Below, in pieces: positions 49,242 to 58,843 of a stretch of 64,000 nucleotides of DNA. Source of the stretch: Planosporangium thailandense (lineage in GTDB: Bacteria; Actinomycetota; Actinomycetes; Mycobacteriales; Micromonosporaceae). The stretch's first letter is position 1; each line of letters begins with the position of its first letter. Made by a program: the position numbers and the translations under genes. The notes below the pieces were generated by a model. The model was not told the DNA's origin. It did not search any database and saw nothing but the letters and a program-made list of their open reading frames with translations. The stretch is taken from NCBI RefSeq assembly GCF_011947195.1, contig NZ_JAATVY010000005.1, positions 124,001 to 188,000 on the forward strand. Direction: 5' to 3'.

Positions 49242-50264
49242 GTGCTCATCTCTCAGCGGCCGAGCCTCTCGGAAGAGCAGCTCAGCGAAACCCGTTCGCG
49301 GTTCACCATCGAGCCGCTCGAGCCCGGCTTCGGGTACACCCTCGGCAACTCGCTGCGGCGTACCCTGCTGTCGTCCATCCCGGGCGCGGCTGTCACCTCG
49401 ATCAAGATCGACGGTGTCCTGCACGAGTTCACCACGATCCCCGGGGTCAAGGAGGACGTGGTCGAGCTGGTCATGAACGTCAAGGAGCTGGTCGTCAGCT
49501 CCGAGCACGACGAGCCGGTCTCGATGTACCTGCGCAAGCAGGGCCCCGGCGACGTGACGGCGGGCGACATCCAGCCCCCGGCCGGCGTCTCGGTGCACAA
49601 CCCGGACCTGAAGCTGGCGACGCTCAACTCCAAGGGCCGTCTGGACATGGAGCTGACCGTCGAGCGGGGCCGCGGCTACGTCACGGCGGCGCAGAACAAG
49701 CAGGCCGGCCAGGAGATCGGGCGCATTCCGATCGACTCGATCTACTCGCCGGTCCTGAAGGTCACCTACCGCGTCGAGGCCACCCGTGTCGAGCAGCGCA
49801 CCGACTTCGACCGTCTGATCATCGACGTCGAGACGAAGCCGGCGATCAGCCCGCGTACGGCGCTGGCCTCGGCCGGTTCGACGCTGGTCGAGCTCTTCGG
49901 CCTGTGCCGTGAGCTGGACGAGACCGCTGAGGGTATCGACATCGGCCCGTCGCCGCAGGACGCCCAGCTGGCCGCCGACCTCGCGCTGCCGATTGAGGAG
50001 CTGGACCTGACGGTCCGGTCGTACAACTGCCTCAAGCGGGAAGGCATCAACACGGTCGGTGAGCTGATCGGGCGCACCGAGGCCGACCTGCTCGACATTC
50101 GCAACTTCGGGCAGAAGTCGATCGACGAGGTCAAGATGAAGCTCGCCGGTATGGGTCTGGGTCTGAAGGACTCGGCCCCGACGTTCGACCCGTCGCATGT
50201 CGTGGACTCCTTCGCCGAGGTGGACTACGACGCCGAGGACTACCGCGAGACCGAGCAGCTGTAA
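49242..50264 (+). CDS. rpoA: DNA-directed RNA polymerase subunit alpha
   Basis: 340 residues from GTG 49242 with GGAGGAAAAG upstream; the earlier in-frame ATG has no such site. The N-terminal dimer domain has [38 protein letters not shown]. The C-terminal domain that binds UP elements and activators has [46 protein letters not shown]. Alpha dimers start core-enzyme assembly with beta and beta', encoded upstream in this window. Confidence 0.98.
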   Translation: MLISQRPSLSEEQLSETRSRFTIEPLEPGFGYTLGNSLRRTLLSSIPGAAVTSIKIDGVLHEFTTIPGVKEDVVELVMNVKELVVSSEHDEPVSMYLRKQGPGDVTAGDIQPPAGVSVHNPDLKLATLNSKGRLDMELTVERGRGYVTAAQNKQAGQEIGRIPIDSIYSPVLKVTYRVEATRVEQRTDFDRLIIDVETKPAISPRTALASAGSTLVELFGLCRELDETAEGIDIGPSPQDAQLAADLALPIEELDLTVRSYNCLKREGINTVGELIGRTEADLLDIRNFGQKSIDEVKMKLAGMGLGLKDSAPTFDPSHVVDSFAEVDYDAEDYRETEQL

Positions 50265-50403
50265 CTCGCTGCACCGTCGCGGCCGGCCGGCCGCGCTGTA
50301 TGACGGGGGCCGGTTCGTCGGCCGCTCGACAGTGGCCGGCCGACTGCTGCGGAACTATCGCGGCCGGGCGGCCGCGCCGGATTGTTACTGAGGAGCCCGA
50401 AAG

Positions 50404-50958
50404 ATGCCCACGCCCACCAAGGGTCCCCGCCTCGGCGGCAGCCCCGCGCACGAGCGGCTGATGCTGGCGAACCTCGCCACGTCGCTGTTCAAGCACGGCC
50501 GTATCCAGACCACCGAGACCAAGGCCAAGCGGCTGCGCCCGCTGGCCGAGCAGCTGATCACCCGCGCGAAGAAGGGTGACCTGCACTCGCGCCGTCAGGT
50601 CCTCACCGTGGTGCAGGACAAGGACGTGGTGTACACGCTGTTCGACGAGATCGCGCCCCGGTTCGCCAACCGCAACGGCGGTTACACCCGGATCGTGAAG
50701 ACCGGTCCGCGTAAGGGTGACGCCGCGCCGATGGCGATCATCGAGCTGGTCGAAGAGCTGGTCCCGGCTGCGCCGGCCAAGCCGGCCAAGGCCGCCGCCC
50801 GCAAGGCCGCCAAGACCGAGGCCGTCGCGGCGCTCGCCGGCGCTGACGAGGAGGTGCTGCCGGAGTCGACTCCGGCGGTGACCGAGGCGGTGGCCGAGGC
50901 GACGGAGTCGGAGACGGCCGAGGCTGAGAAGCCGGCGGACGAGGCCGACAAGTCCTGA
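50404..50958 (+). CDS. rplQ: 50S ribosomal protein L17
   Basis: 184 residues from ATG 50404 with GAGGAGCC upstream. The L17 core ([56 protein letters not shown]) covers the first 120 residues. An Ala/Glu/Lys-rich tail of about 65 residues follows, longer than the family minimum but usual in actinobacteria. L17 lies next to the tunnel exit. A terminator hairpin follows. The 139-bp gap before it is full of short GGCCGGCC palindromes. Confidence 0.97.
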   Translation: MPTPTKGPRLGGSPAHERLMLANLATSLFKHGRIQTTETKAKRLRPLAEQLITRAKKGDLHSRRQVLTVVQDKDVVYTLFDEIAPRFANRNGGYTRIVKTGPRKGDAAPMAIIELVEELVPAAPAKPAKAAARKAAKTEAVAALAGADEEVLPESTPAVTEAVAEATESETAEAEKPADEADKS

Positions 50959-50970
50959 CATCGTGCTGGT

Positions 50971-51007
50971 AGCAGGCCCGGTCCCCGATACGGGGGCCGG
51001 GCCTGCT
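50971..51007 (+). terminator. Terminator hairpin after rplQ
   Basis: AGCAGGCCCGG (50971-50981) pairs with CCGGGCCTGCT (50997-51007), with an inner CCCC/GGGG stem. No T run is present. It ends the alpha group 12 bp after rplQ, before truA. Confidence 0.7.
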
Positions 51008-51045
51008 GCGTTGACCTGAACTGCCTGGCGGCGTGGGAGCGGAAC

Positions 51046-51987
51046 GTGACTGACGACACCAGCCTGCGGCTACGCCTCGACGTGGCCTACGACGGCACCG
51101 ACTTCTCCGGCTGGGCGGTGCAGCCCGGGCGGCGCACCGTCGCGGGGGTCCTGACCGAGGCGCTCGATCGGCTGTTCGGCGGCGTCACCGGCCTGACCGT
51201 CGCCGGGCGTACCGATGCCGGCGTGCACGCCACCGGCCAGGTGTGCCACGTGGACGTGGCCGCGGGGCGCTGGGCGGACCTGTCCGCGACGGTGCCGCGG
51301 CGGCTCGCCGGGCTGCTGCCGCCCGATGTGCGGGTACGGGCCGTACGCCCCGTGCCGGCGACGTTCGACGCGCGCTTCTCGGCGCTGTCCCGCCGGTACG
51401 TGTACCGCGTGACCGACGCGCCCTACGGCGCTGATCCGCTGCGCCGCCACGACACGCTCGCCTGGCCGCGCCCCCTCGACCTCGACGCGCTGAACGCGGC
51501 GGCGGCCGGGCTGCGCGGGGAGCACGACTTCGCGGCCTTCTGCCGTCGCAAGGAGAACGCCACGACCGTACGGGCGGTCAGCCTCCTGGAGTGGAGGAGG
51601 GAGCCGGACGGTGTCCTGGCCGCCACGGTCGAGGCGGACGCGTTCTGCCAGTCGATGGTCCGCAGCCTGGTCGGCGGGATGCTGGCGGTCGGCGAGGGGC
51701 GGCGGCCGCCGTCGTGGCCGGCCGGTCTGCTCAGCAGGCGGGAGCGCGCCAGCGAGGTGACGGTGGCGCCGGCGCACGGGCTGACCCTGGTGGCCGTGGC
51801 GTACCCGCAGGACCCGGCGGACTACGCCGAGCGCGCGCAGGTGACCCGACGCCGCCGTGACGCCCCGCCGGTGCCGGCCGAACCGACGGCGCCGGCTGAA
51901 CCGACGGTGCCGGCCGACCCGACGACGCTGTTCGACCCGCCGGCGCCGGCCGGTACGCAGGAACCGGTGGGAACGGCGGGCGGCTGA
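51046..51987 (+). CDS. truA: tRNA pseudouridine(38-40) synthase TruA
   Basis: 313 residues from GTG 51046 with GGGAGCGG upstream. The catalytic aspartate is in AGRTDAGVHATGQV. DVAYDGTDFSGWAVQPGRRTVAGVL starts the domain, and FCQSMVRSLVGGMLAVGEG lies near its end. The enzyme makes pseudouridine at positions 38-40 of the anticodon arm. The last 45 residues are a PAEPT-type repeat tail beyond the catalytic domain. Its place after rplQ is common in bacteria. Confidence 0.95.
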   Translation: MTDDTSLRLRLDVAYDGTDFSGWAVQPGRRTVAGVLTEALDRLFGGVTGLTVAGRTDAGVHATGQVCHVDVAAGRWADLSATVPRRLAGLLPPDVRVRAVRPVPATFDARFSALSRRYVYRVTDAPYGADPLRRHDTLAWPRPLDLDALNAAAAGLRGEHDFAAFCRRKENATTVRAVSLLEWRREPDGVLAATVEADAFCQSMVRSLVGGMLAVGEGRRPPSWPAGLLSRRERASEVTVAPAHGLTLVAVAYPQDPADYAERAQVTRRRRDAPPVPAEPTAPAEPTVPADPTTLFDPPAPAGTQEPVGTAGG

Positions 51988-51997
51988 CGCCACCCGG

Positions 51998-53452
51998 TCA
52001 CTTCGGAGTGCTGATCGGCGTCGTCGCGCGGGCACCGAGCACGCTGTCGCGCAGGTAGCCTTCGACGACATCGGAGATGACCTGCTTCGAATCGGGGTCG
52101 TCCGCGGTGATCGCCTTGCCGTCGGCGCGCGCCACCACGCAGTACGCGAGAAAGTGTCCGCGCGGGTGCCAGCCGAGCGTCGTGGGCGCGCGCACGATCG
52201 CGTCGGTGCCGTCGCCGGCCGCCAGCCCCGTGAACCGGCCCTTCTGTGCGTCCAGCGTCGGTTTGATCGTCTCGTACGCCTGGTTGGCGCTCGCCGCGTC
52301 CTTGAGGTTGACGATTCCGGCGGTGATCAGGAACTGCGAGTCGGGAGACTTGAGCGTGCCGCGTACGACCTGTGAGCAGCCCAGGCCGGCGAGGAGCGTG
52401 GCGAGGTCGTCGGTCGCGGCGGTCGCGCAGTCGGTCGCCTGTGTCTTGAGCACCTGGTAGGTCGCCCCGCCGATCGCGACCTGCTGGCCGGGGAACAGTT
52501 CCTTCTCGGAGAGCGGAGCCTGGTCGACGTCGCGGCTGGAGATGTCCCGGGCTTTCACCACCGGCCCGGCGGTCGACCGCGTCGCCGCGGAGTTCGCCCG
52601 GCCATCGTTGATCAGCAGGTATCCGCCGTAGGCGACGGCGGCGAGCACCAGGACGGACACGAGACCCAGCAGTCTTGACGACCAGGCGGTGGGCTGCGTC
52701 GAGGGCCGTTGCGCGGCCCTGGGCGGGTAACCGCCCCGCGTGCGCCCGGCGGGCCCGTCCGGCCGCTGTCGGGGACGGATGGGGGCGCTGTCACCGGCGG
52801 CGCGGCGACCGGAGCCCGTCCAGGAATCGTCGACGGGCAGGCCGGCGGCGGGGGACGGTACTCTCGCCGACCCCGGCGGGCTCACCCGGCCGGTCACCGA
52901 CGCCCGGCCGCGGGGCCTGACGACCCGGTCGGGCCCGTCCACAAGGGGTGCGCCCCGGACCGGAACCGATGCGGACGCGGCGGCCCTGGCGGATCTCCCC
53001 TGCCGCGACACCGGGACGCTGTTGCCGGCCGGCGGGTCCGGCTCGACGGCCCGCCGCCGACCACGGACGGGGCGCTCGTCGGCGGCCGGGGACCACTGCT
53101 CGCTGCTCGGCGGCAAGGACGCTTCCGCTTCCCGGCCGAAGCGGGACGGCTCCCGCTCCCCGGGCTCGGCGTGGCGACCGGACGTGTCCCGGTCCGCGGG
53201 GCGGTACCGCGCGGCCGCACTGGGCAGGTCGCGCGTAGCAGCGGGCGGGTCCGCCAGCGCAGCGGGACGCCGGTCGGCCGGCTCGTCGTCGCGGTCGGGA
53301 CGAATGCCGGCGAGCCAGTCTTCGTCGTCGCGGTCGGGCCGGATACCGGCGAGCCAGTCCTCGTCGTCGTCGGAGTTCGCATGGCGAGCGGCGCCGGCGC
53401 GGCGGGAGGAGGCGGTCGACCACCGTCGCCGAGGCGCGCTCCCGAACGTCAT
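51998..53452 (-). CDS. Single-pass membrane protein with disordered N-terminus and extracellular domain
   Basis: 484 residues from ATG 53452. A long polar N-terminus (1-270), rich in Arg, Pro, Ala and Asp, contains two copies of DEDWLAGIRPDRD. One membrane helix (LLGLVSVLVLAAVAYGGYLLI) follows at about 280-300. The last 180 residues are presumably extracellular, with two cysteines in segments DCATAATDD and GCSQVV that could form a disulfide. I recognise no family. TACTCT on the minus strand (53465-53460) ends seven bases before the ATG, so the message is probably leaderless. Confidence 0.75.
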   Translation of the reverse strand: MTFGSAPRRRWSTASSRRAGAARHANSDDDEDWLAGIRPDRDDEDWLAGIRPDRDDEPADRRPAALADPPAATRDLPSAAARYRPADRDTSGRHAEPGEREPSRFGREAEASLPPSSEQWSPAADERPVRGRRRAVEPDPPAGNSVPVSRQGRSARAAASASVPVRGAPLVDGPDRVVRPRGRASVTGRVSPPGSARVPSPAAGLPVDDSWTGSGRRAAGDSAPIRPRQRPDGPAGRTRGGYPPRAAQRPSTQPTAWSSRLLGLVSVLVLAAVAYGGYLLINDGRANSAATRSTAGPVVKARDISSRDVDQAPLSEKELFPGQQVAIGGATYQVLKTQATDCATAATDDLATLLAGLGCSQVVRGTLKSPDSQFLITAGIVNLKDAASANQAYETIKPTLDAQKGRFTGLAAGDGTDAIVRAPTTLGWHPRGHFLAYCVVARADGKAITADDPDSKQVISDVVEGYLRDSVLGARATTPISTPK

Positions 53453-53581
53453 GTGGCACAGAGTATCCGAACGGATGACGCCGGGATCACCGCTTCTGAC
53501 GGGCGACCTGGAAGCGGACAGCGGGGCCCGCGCCGCGTGGGGGAGGAGAACACGGGGGAGAACACGGGGAGGGAGAATGCG

Positions 53582-54193
53582 GTGGTGAGCGGAGAGCACT
53601 ACTTCACGGCCGAGCCGACCGCGCCGCAGCGGCAGCGGCACATCGAGTTCGACGTGAACGACCGGACCTACCGGCTGGCCTCGTCGGCCGGTGTCTTCTC
53701 GGCCGACCGCCTCGACCCCGGCACCGCGGTCCTGCTGCACAAGGCGCCCCTTCCCGATCCCGGTGCCAAGGGGGCCCTGCTGGACCTCGGCTGCGGGTAC
53801 GGGCCCATCGCCGTCGTCCTGGCCACGAGCGCACCGGAGGCCCCGGTGTACGCAGTGGACGTCAACACCCGGGCCCTCGACCTCGTACGCGAGAACGCGT
53901 CGACGCTCGGCCTCGACATCGACGCGAGGACACCCGACCAGGTGCCCGATGACGTCAGGTTCGCCGAGATCTGGTCGAACCCGCCGATCCGCGTGGGCAA
54001 GTCGGAGCTGCACGACCTGCTGAGCCGGTGGCTTCCCAGGCTCGCCGACGACGGGGTGGCGTGGCTGGTCGTGGCGCGCAACCTCGGCGCGGATTCGCTG
54101 CAGCGGTGGCTGGTCGAGCGCGGCTGGTCAGCGGAGCGCCACGCCAGCCAGAAGGGGTACCGGGTCCTGCGGGTGACCAGAAGCGTCAGCTGA
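53582..54193 (+). CDS. Class I methyltransferase, RsmC-like (MTS domain)
   Basis: 203 residues from GTG 53582 (or GTG 53585) with GGGAGGGAGA upstream. Motif I is LLDLGCGYGPIAVVLA, the acidic residue after strand 2 is in VYAVDVNTRALDLV, and motif IV is SNPPIR, an NPP box of the type used by amino-group N-methyltransferases. The relatives methylate G1207 of 16S rRNA (RsmC) or similar guanines, so an rRNA target is likely. Its last eight bases overlap the convergent HemD-like gene. Confidence 0.88.
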   Translation: MVSGEHYFTAEPTAPQRQRHIEFDVNDRTYRLASSAGVFSADRLDPGTAVLLHKAPLPDPGAKGALLDLGCGYGPIAVVLATSAPEAPVYAVDVNTRALDLVRENASTLGLDIDARTPDQVPDDVRFAEIWSNPPIRVGKSELHDLLSRWLPRLADDGVAWLVVARNLGADSLQRWLVERGWSAERHASQKGYRVLRVTRSVS

Positions 54194-55325
54194 CCGGTAA
54201 CCGGTAGCCGCGCTTGACCACGGTCTGCACGTACCCGGCGCCGCCGAGGCCGTTGCGCAGCCGCGCCACCGCCATCTCCACGGCGTGCTCGTCCGCGCTG
54301 CGGGGGAGCACGCGTCGCAGGGCGGCCCGCGACAGTACCTTTCCCGGGCGGTCGGCCAGCGCCCGCAGCACCGCCATCGGGCCGGGGGCGAGCGGGCGCA
54401 GCACGCCGCCCACGATGGCGGCGTGCCCGCGCAACGTCACCGGGGTTCCGGCCACGCACAGCGTGCGGGCGCGCCGTGGGAGTTCGGTGGCGAGCAGGTC
54501 CACGAACGTCTCGAGCCGGGCCCGGGACGGCACGGCGACGGGCACGGGTACCGGCAGTTCGCGCAGCGGCGCGGCCGCGCACCGCCCCGGACAGGCGGCG
54601 AGCACGTCGGTGCGCAGGGCGTCCAGCACTCTGCCCGCGTCGGTGCCGGCGGCGTGCAACAGCGCGCCCACCGCGGGCGCCGAGGTGAACACGGCCGCGT
54701 CGACCAGCCGGTCCGCGATCAGGTCGACCAGCCTGCGCAGCGGCGCGGGGTCGGCCGGGGCGGCCCACCGGTACGCCGGCACCTCGACGACGTCGGCGCC
54801 GGCCGCGCGCAGGGCGGCGCCGAACGCGTGCTCCGGGTCGGCGTCGCGGTACAGCGCGACGCGCCGGCCCGCGACGCCGAGGTCGAGGAGGTGGTCGAGC
54901 ACCTCGTCGTCGCTGCCGTACGCCGGTGACCAGGCGCTGACGAGCCCGACGGAGCGCGCCGCCCGCGCCGGGGCGACGAGGTGGCCGGCGGCCAGCCGCG
55001 AGCGGAGGGCGTCGGCCTGGCCCCACCCGTCGGCCGCGCACAGCCAGCTTCGCAGCGCGCCGTCGGTCGTCGCCACGACGGCGTCCAGCGAGCCGGCCAC
55101 GCAGTCCAGCGTCGCGCGGCGCAGCGGCGCGTCGTCGGGCAGCGGCGCGACGCGCACGACCTGGGTGGTCACGACGCGGGCGCCGCGCCGCCGCAGCAGC
55201 GCGGTCAGCGCGTCGCGGCGAGGGTCCGCCGTGACGGAGACGGTGAACCCGGCCAGTGGCCGGATGCCGCCCGTGGTTGCCGTGGACGTGCGCGCCGGGC
55301 CGCACAGGTCGACGGGTACCTCCAT
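54186..55325 (-). CDS. Uroporphyrinogen-III synthase-like protein with C-terminal winged-helix DNA-binding domain
   Basis: 379 residues from ATG 55325. Residues about 20-265 have the two-lobe HemD layout (FTVSVTADPRRDALTALLRRRGARVV; RVALYRDADPEHAFGAALRAAGADVVEVPAYRW; AAVFTSAPAVGALL). Residues 280-379 form an OmpR-type winged helix (VLRALADRPGKVLSRAALRRVLPRSADEHAVEMAVARLRNGLG then VKRGYRLPV). Such fusions are known in actinobacteria. No other haem gene is adjacent, so it may act as a regulator rather than the main synthase. Confidence 0.88.
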   Translation of the reverse strand: MEVPVDLCGPARTSTATTGGIRPLAGFTVSVTADPRRDALTALLRRRGARVVTTQVVRVAPLPDDAPLRRATLDCVAGSLDAVVATTDGALRSWLCAADGWGQADALRSRLAAGHLVAPARAARSVGLVSAWSPAYGSDDEVLDHLLDLGVAGRRVALYRDADPEHAFGAALRAAGADVVEVPAYRWAAPADPAPLRRLVDLIADRLVDAAVFTSAPAVGALLHAAGTDAGRVLDALRTDVLAACPGRCAAAPLRELPVPVPVAVPSRARLETFVDLLATELPRRARTLCVAGTPVTLRGHAAIVGGVLRPLAPGPMAVLRALADRPGKVLSRAALRRVLPRSADEHAVEMAVARLRNGLGGAGYVQTVVKRGYRLPVS

Positions 55326-55468
55326 GCCGCACCAGCGTGCCGGCCGGCCATTTCAGTACGGCGTCCCGGGTGTTTCGCGCCTGCTAACCGCTGCCGTTGC
55401 CGGCTGCCGTTCGGCGATCGGGGGCGGTGGGTATCACCCTCGTGTATGTCACACACGGAGGTGTAATG

Positions 55469-56164
55469 ATGCGGATCGCCAGAACCGCCTTCGTCGCGGC
55501 CGGGCTCGCCCTGGGGCTGGCCGGCTGTGCCTCGAACGGGTCGCTCACGGCCGAGCCGGGCGTCTCCGGCTCCGCCGGCGCGTCGGGTGGCGCGTCGACG
55601 GGCCCGCAGGGGAGCCCGTCGGCCGGGGCCTCGGCCGCCGGCGTCGCCAACCGGTGCGTGGTCGGTACCTGGAAGTCGACCGAGTTCACCTCGACGATCG
55701 ACGCGGGTGGCGCGCACGGAACGGTGAGTGGGGGCAGCGGGGTCACCGTGACGATCGCTCCGAGCGGCTCGGCCGACATCGGCTTCGACGGGATGCAGCC
55801 GGTCACGTTCGACTCGACGGTGGGCACCGCCAAGGTCAGCGGCCAGTTCGTGTACGGGGGGAAGGTCGACGGGGCGGTTCAGGTGCCGGAGAGCGCGACG
55901 TCCACCGGCGTGTGGAAGCCGGTCGGCACGGCCGACTGGAGGACGCTGACCGTGACCGTCGACATGACCAGCCCGGTGCGGGCGCGTCCGTTCGACCATG
56001 TCAAGATCGGTGACTTCGCGAGCGCCGGCAACGGCCAGACCGGTGGCAGCGTCGACCTGCAGCCGATCCTGCGCGAGGGTACGTACGAGTGCAGCGGCAG
56101 CACGCTCAAGCTGGGCCCGCCGCCGGGGCAGTCCGGCGGTACCTGGGTGCTCCAGCGGCAGTGA
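55469..56164 (+). CDS. Secreted lipoprotein, function unknown
   Basis: 231 residues from ATG 55469 (ATG 55466 adjacent); GGAGG at 55457-55461 fits the second ATG better. A short signal peptide (RIARTAFVAAGLALGLAGC) ends in the lipobox LAGC, so the cysteine should be lipid-anchored outside the membrane. A Gly/Ser/Ala linker follows, then a beta-rich domain (RCVVGTWKSTEFTSTIDAGGAHGTVSGG) with two further cysteines. It is unlike any family I can name, though GTWKS-type starts occur in lipocalin-like folds. Confidence 0.8.
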   Translation: MRIARTAFVAAGLALGLAGCASNGSLTAEPGVSGSAGASGGASTGPQGSPSAGASAAGVANRCVVGTWKSTEFTSTIDAGGAHGTVSGGSGVTVTIAPSGSADIGFDGMQPVTFDSTVGTAKVSGQFVYGGKVDGAVQVPESATSTGVWKPVGTADWRTLTVTVDMTSPVRARPFDHVKIGDFASAGNGQTGGSVDLQPILREGTYECSGSTLKLGPPPGQSGGTWVLQRQ

Positions 56165-56357
56165 TCGGCGGGGGAGCGGGGTGGCCGGCCCCACTTTGAC
56201 CCACAGCGGTGACTGCGGGTATCGTGGTCGGCTGTTGTGCTATGGCTGAGGCGTCCCTTCAATCGGGTACGCTTGCCAGGTGTGCGCCCGCACCGGCGAG
56301 GCGCTCCCGGCGTTGGCCGGGCCGACACCCCGCAAACGACGAGACGAAGGTAGACCT

Positions 56358-56801
56358 GTGCGTACGTACAGCCCGAAGCCGGGTGAAATTGAGCGTCAGT
56401 GGCACGTCATCGACGCTTCTGACGTCGTGCTGGGCCGGCTCGCGACCCACGCCGCGACACTTCTGCGTGGCAAGCACAAGCCCACGTTCGCGCCGCACGT
56501 GGACACCGGCGACTTTGTGATCGTCATCAACGCGGGCAAGATCGCGCTGACCGGTAACAAGCGCCAGACTAAGGTCGCTTACCGCCACTCCGGCTACCCG
56601 GGCGGTCTGAAGCGCGTCGGCTACGAGGAGCTGCTGACCAAGCGGCCCGAGCGGGCGATCGAGCTGGCCGTCAAGGGCATGCTGCCGCACAACAAGCTCG
56701 GCAACCGCCTGATCAGGAAGCTCAAGGTGTACGCCGGCCCCGAGCACCCGCACGGCGCGCAGCAGCCCGTGCCGTACGAGATCAAGCAGATCGCGCAGTG
56801 A
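56358..56801 (+). CDS. rplM: 50S ribosomal protein L13
   Basis: 147 residues from GTG 56358 with GAAGG upstream. [29 protein letters not shown] and the core ([54 protein letters not shown]) are typical. L13 is an early 23S-binding assembly protein. A TACGCT hexamer (56268-56273) may be its -10 element. rpsI follows after 20 bp. Confidence 0.98.
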   Translation: MRTYSPKPGEIERQWHVIDASDVVLGRLATHAATLLRGKHKPTFAPHVDTGDFVIVINAGKIALTGNKRQTKVAYRHSGYPGGLKRVGYEELLTKRPERAIELAVKGMLPHNKLGNRLIRKLKVYAGPEHPHGAQQPVPYEIKQIAQ

Positions 56802-56821
56802 GCGCGGGCGAAGGAACTGAC

Positions 56822-57328
56822 GTGAGCGAGACCACCATCCCCTCGCCGGCCGACGCCGCGCCGGCGACCACCGAGACGCCGAGCACCACGCCGGCCGCTA
56901 CCGCTACCGCTACCGCCACCGCCACCCGGCCCCGTCGGGCCGAGCGCCCCATTCAGACGGTGGGCCGCCGCAAGGAGGCCATCGTCCGGGTGCGCCTGGT
57001 GCCGGGCACCGGCCAGTTCACCCTCAACGGCCGCTCGCTGGAGAACTACTTCCCGAGCAAGGTGCACCAGCAGCTGGTGCGCGAGCCGCTCGTGATGACG
57101 GAGAAGGCCGAGAGCCTCGACGTGCACGCCAACCTGCGTGGTGGCGGCATCACCGGCCAGGCCGGTGCGCTGCGCCTCGCGATCGCGCGCGCCCTGGTCG
57201 AGTTCGAGAGCGACGACCGTCCCGCCCTGAAGAAGGCTGGCTTCCTCACCCGTGACGCGCGGGCGACCGAGCGCAAGAAGTACGGTCTGAAGAAGGCCCG
57301 CAAGGCGCCGCAGTACTCGAAGCGCTGA
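56822..57328 (+). CDS. rpsI: 30S ribosomal protein S9
   Basis: 168 residues from GTG 56822, preceded by GAAGGA; an in-frame GTG 56798 is also possible. The first 40 residues are a Thr/Ala/Pro extension including an (AT)5 stretch. The core ([34 protein letters not shown]) and the C-terminal arm reaching the P-site tRNA ([16 protein letters not shown]) are intact. A terminator follows, ending the rplM-rpsI unit. Confidence 0.97.
   Translation: MSETTIPSPADAAPATTETPSTTPAATATATATATRPRRAERPIQTVGRRKEAIVRVRLVPGTGQFTLNGRSLENYFPSKVHQQLVREPLVMTEKAESLDVHANLRGGGITGQAGALRLAIARALVEFESDDRPALKKAGFLTRDARATERKKYGLKKARKAPQYSKR
56897..56926 (+). repeat. 6-bp coding repeat in rpsI
   Basis: GCTACC three times, then GCCACC twice, encoding (Ala-Thr)5 in the N-terminal extension of S9. 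It is a likely site of length variation that keeps the frame. Confidence 0.9.
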
Positions 57329-57360
57329 CGCCTTCCTTCTTTCGGTCGGATATTTGACAG

Positions 57361-57407
57361 CGACCGGGCGCACCCCTTCGGGAGCGCCCGGTCGTTGCTT
57401 CTTTGTG
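57361..57407 (+). terminator. Intrinsic terminator after rpsI
   Basis: CGACCGGGCGC (57361-57371) pairs with GCGCCCGGTCG (57384-57394), followed by TTGCTTCTTTG. It lies 32 bp after rpsI and just before the glmM ribosome-binding site. Confidence 0.85.
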
Positions 57408-57417
57408 GAGGTGTTCC

Positions 57418-58770
57418 ATGGGTCGTCTCTTCGGGACCGACGGGGTGCGCGGTCTCGCCAACGCGGATCTGAGCCCCCAGCTCGCGCTGTCGATCGCGGA
57501 GGCGGCCGCGCACGTGCTCGCCGAGCGGGACCGGACGCACCCCCCACGGGCGATCGTCGGGCGTGATCCGCGGGCCAGCGGTGAGATGCTGGAGGCGGCT
57601 GTGGTGGCCGGGCTGGCCAGCGCGGGCGCTGACGTCCTGCGGGTGGACGTGCTGCCTACGCCCGGCGTGGCGTACCTCGTCGCGGAGACCCGGGCCGACC
57701 TCGGTGTGATGCTCTCCGCGTCGCACAACCCGATGCCCGACAACGGCATCAAGCTCTTCGCCGCCGGGGGCCACAAGCTCCCCGACGAGGTCGAGGACCA
57801 GATCGAGGCGCTGGTCAGCGGCGCCGGCGGGTCCTGGCAGCGGCCGACCGGGGCGGCGATCGGACGGGTGCACGACCTGATCGACGGGCCGGAGGCCTAC
57901 GTCAGCCACCTGGTCGCGGCAACCCCGCACCGCCTCGACGGGCTGCGCGTCGTCGTCGACTGCGCCAACGGCGCCGCCTCCCTGATCGCGCCGGAGGCGT
58001 ACGAGCAGGCCGGCGCGGAGGTCGTGGCGATCTCGGCCGAGCCGGACGGGCTCAACATCAACGACAACTGCGGCTCGACCCACATGGACGCCCTGCGCGC
58101 CGCGGTCGTCGAGCACGGCGCGCACCTGGGCATCGCGCACGACGGCGACGCCGACCGGTGCCTCGCCGTCACCGCCGAGGGCGACGTGGTCGACGGTGAC
58201 CAGATCATGGGCATTCTCGCCATCGCGATGCGGGACGCGGGCACTCTGACCGACAACACGCTCGTGGCGACCGTCATGAGCAATCTCGGGCTGAAGCTGG
58301 CGATGGCCGACGCCGGGATCAACTTCGTCGAGACGAAGGTCGGCGACCGGTACGTGCTGGAGGAGCTGCGCGGCCGCGGACTCGCCCTGGGCGGCGAGCA
58401 GAGCGGGCACATCGTGCTTCCGGCGTACGCGACCACGGGCGACGGCATCCTCACCGCCCTCCAGCTCATGAGCCGGATCGCGGAGACGGGCAAGCCGCTG
58501 TCACAGCTGGCGTCGGTGGTGCGGCGGCTGCCGCAGGTGCTCATCAACGTGCGGGTCGGCGACCGGGCCGCCGCGGCCGACGCCCCGTCCGTGCGGGACG
58601 CGGCGAAGGCCGTCGAGGCCGAGCTGGGCGGCACGGGCCGCGTGCTCCTTCGCCCGTCGGGGACCGAGCCGCTGGTACGGGTGATGGTCGAGGCGTCGAC
58701 GGAAGCGATCGCCCAGGAGTCGGCCGAACGCATCGCGGACGCCGTACGGGCGGCGAGCCCGGCGCTGTAG
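57418..58770 (+). CDS. glmM: Phosphoglucosamine mutase
   Basis: 450 residues from ATG 57418 with GGAGGTG upstream. The active-site phosphoserine is in [17 protein letters not shown], and the magnesium loop is [11 protein letters not shown]; the sugar loop ([10 protein letters not shown]) and the phosphate-binding end ([14 protein letters not shown]) are also present. It converts glucosamine-6-phosphate to glucosamine-1-phosphate for UDP-GlcNAc and cell-wall synthesis. It lies 2 kb upstream of glmS, the preceding step, with an SDR gene between them. Confidence 0.97.
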   Translation: MGRLFGTDGVRGLANADLSPQLALSIAEAAAHVLAERDRTHPPRAIVGRDPRASGEMLEAAVVAGLASAGADVLRVDVLPTPGVAYLVAETRADLGVMLSASHNPMPDNGIKLFAAGGHKLPDEVEDQIEALVSGAGGSWQRPTGAAIGRVHDLIDGPEAYVSHLVAATPHRLDGLRVVVDCANGAASLIAPEAYEQAGAEVVAISAEPDGLNINDNCGSTHMDALRAAVVEHGAHLGIAHDGDADRCLAVTAEGDVVDGDQIMGILAIAMRDAGTLTDNTLVATVMSNLGLKLAMADAGINFVETKVGDRYVLEELRGRGLALGGEQSGHIVLPAYATTGDGILTALQLMSRIAETGKPLSQLASVVRRLPQVLINVRVGDRAAAADAPSVRDAAKAVEAELGGTGRVLLRPSGTEPLVRVMVEASTEAIAQESAERIADAVRAASPAL

Positions 58771-58786
58771 CACCGCCGGGAGACGC

Positions 58787-58809
58787 ACGTTACTGGCGAG
58801 TAGTAACGT
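58787..58809. promoter_or_regulatory. Inverted repeat before the SDR gene, probable operator
   Basis: ACGTTACT (58787-58794) and AGTAACGT (58802-58809) are perfect inverted arms around seven bases. The size and symmetry fit a TetR-family operator. It sits 35 bp before ATG 58844. Confidence 0.65.
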
Positions 58810-58843
58810 CTCCGCGTGACCCGCACGTGGAGAAGGAGGCGCC

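Noticed and set aside
48450-50198. A 582-codon open frame opposite rpsD and rpoA
   Set aside because: It covers two certain genes on the other strand and has no own start signal or motif.
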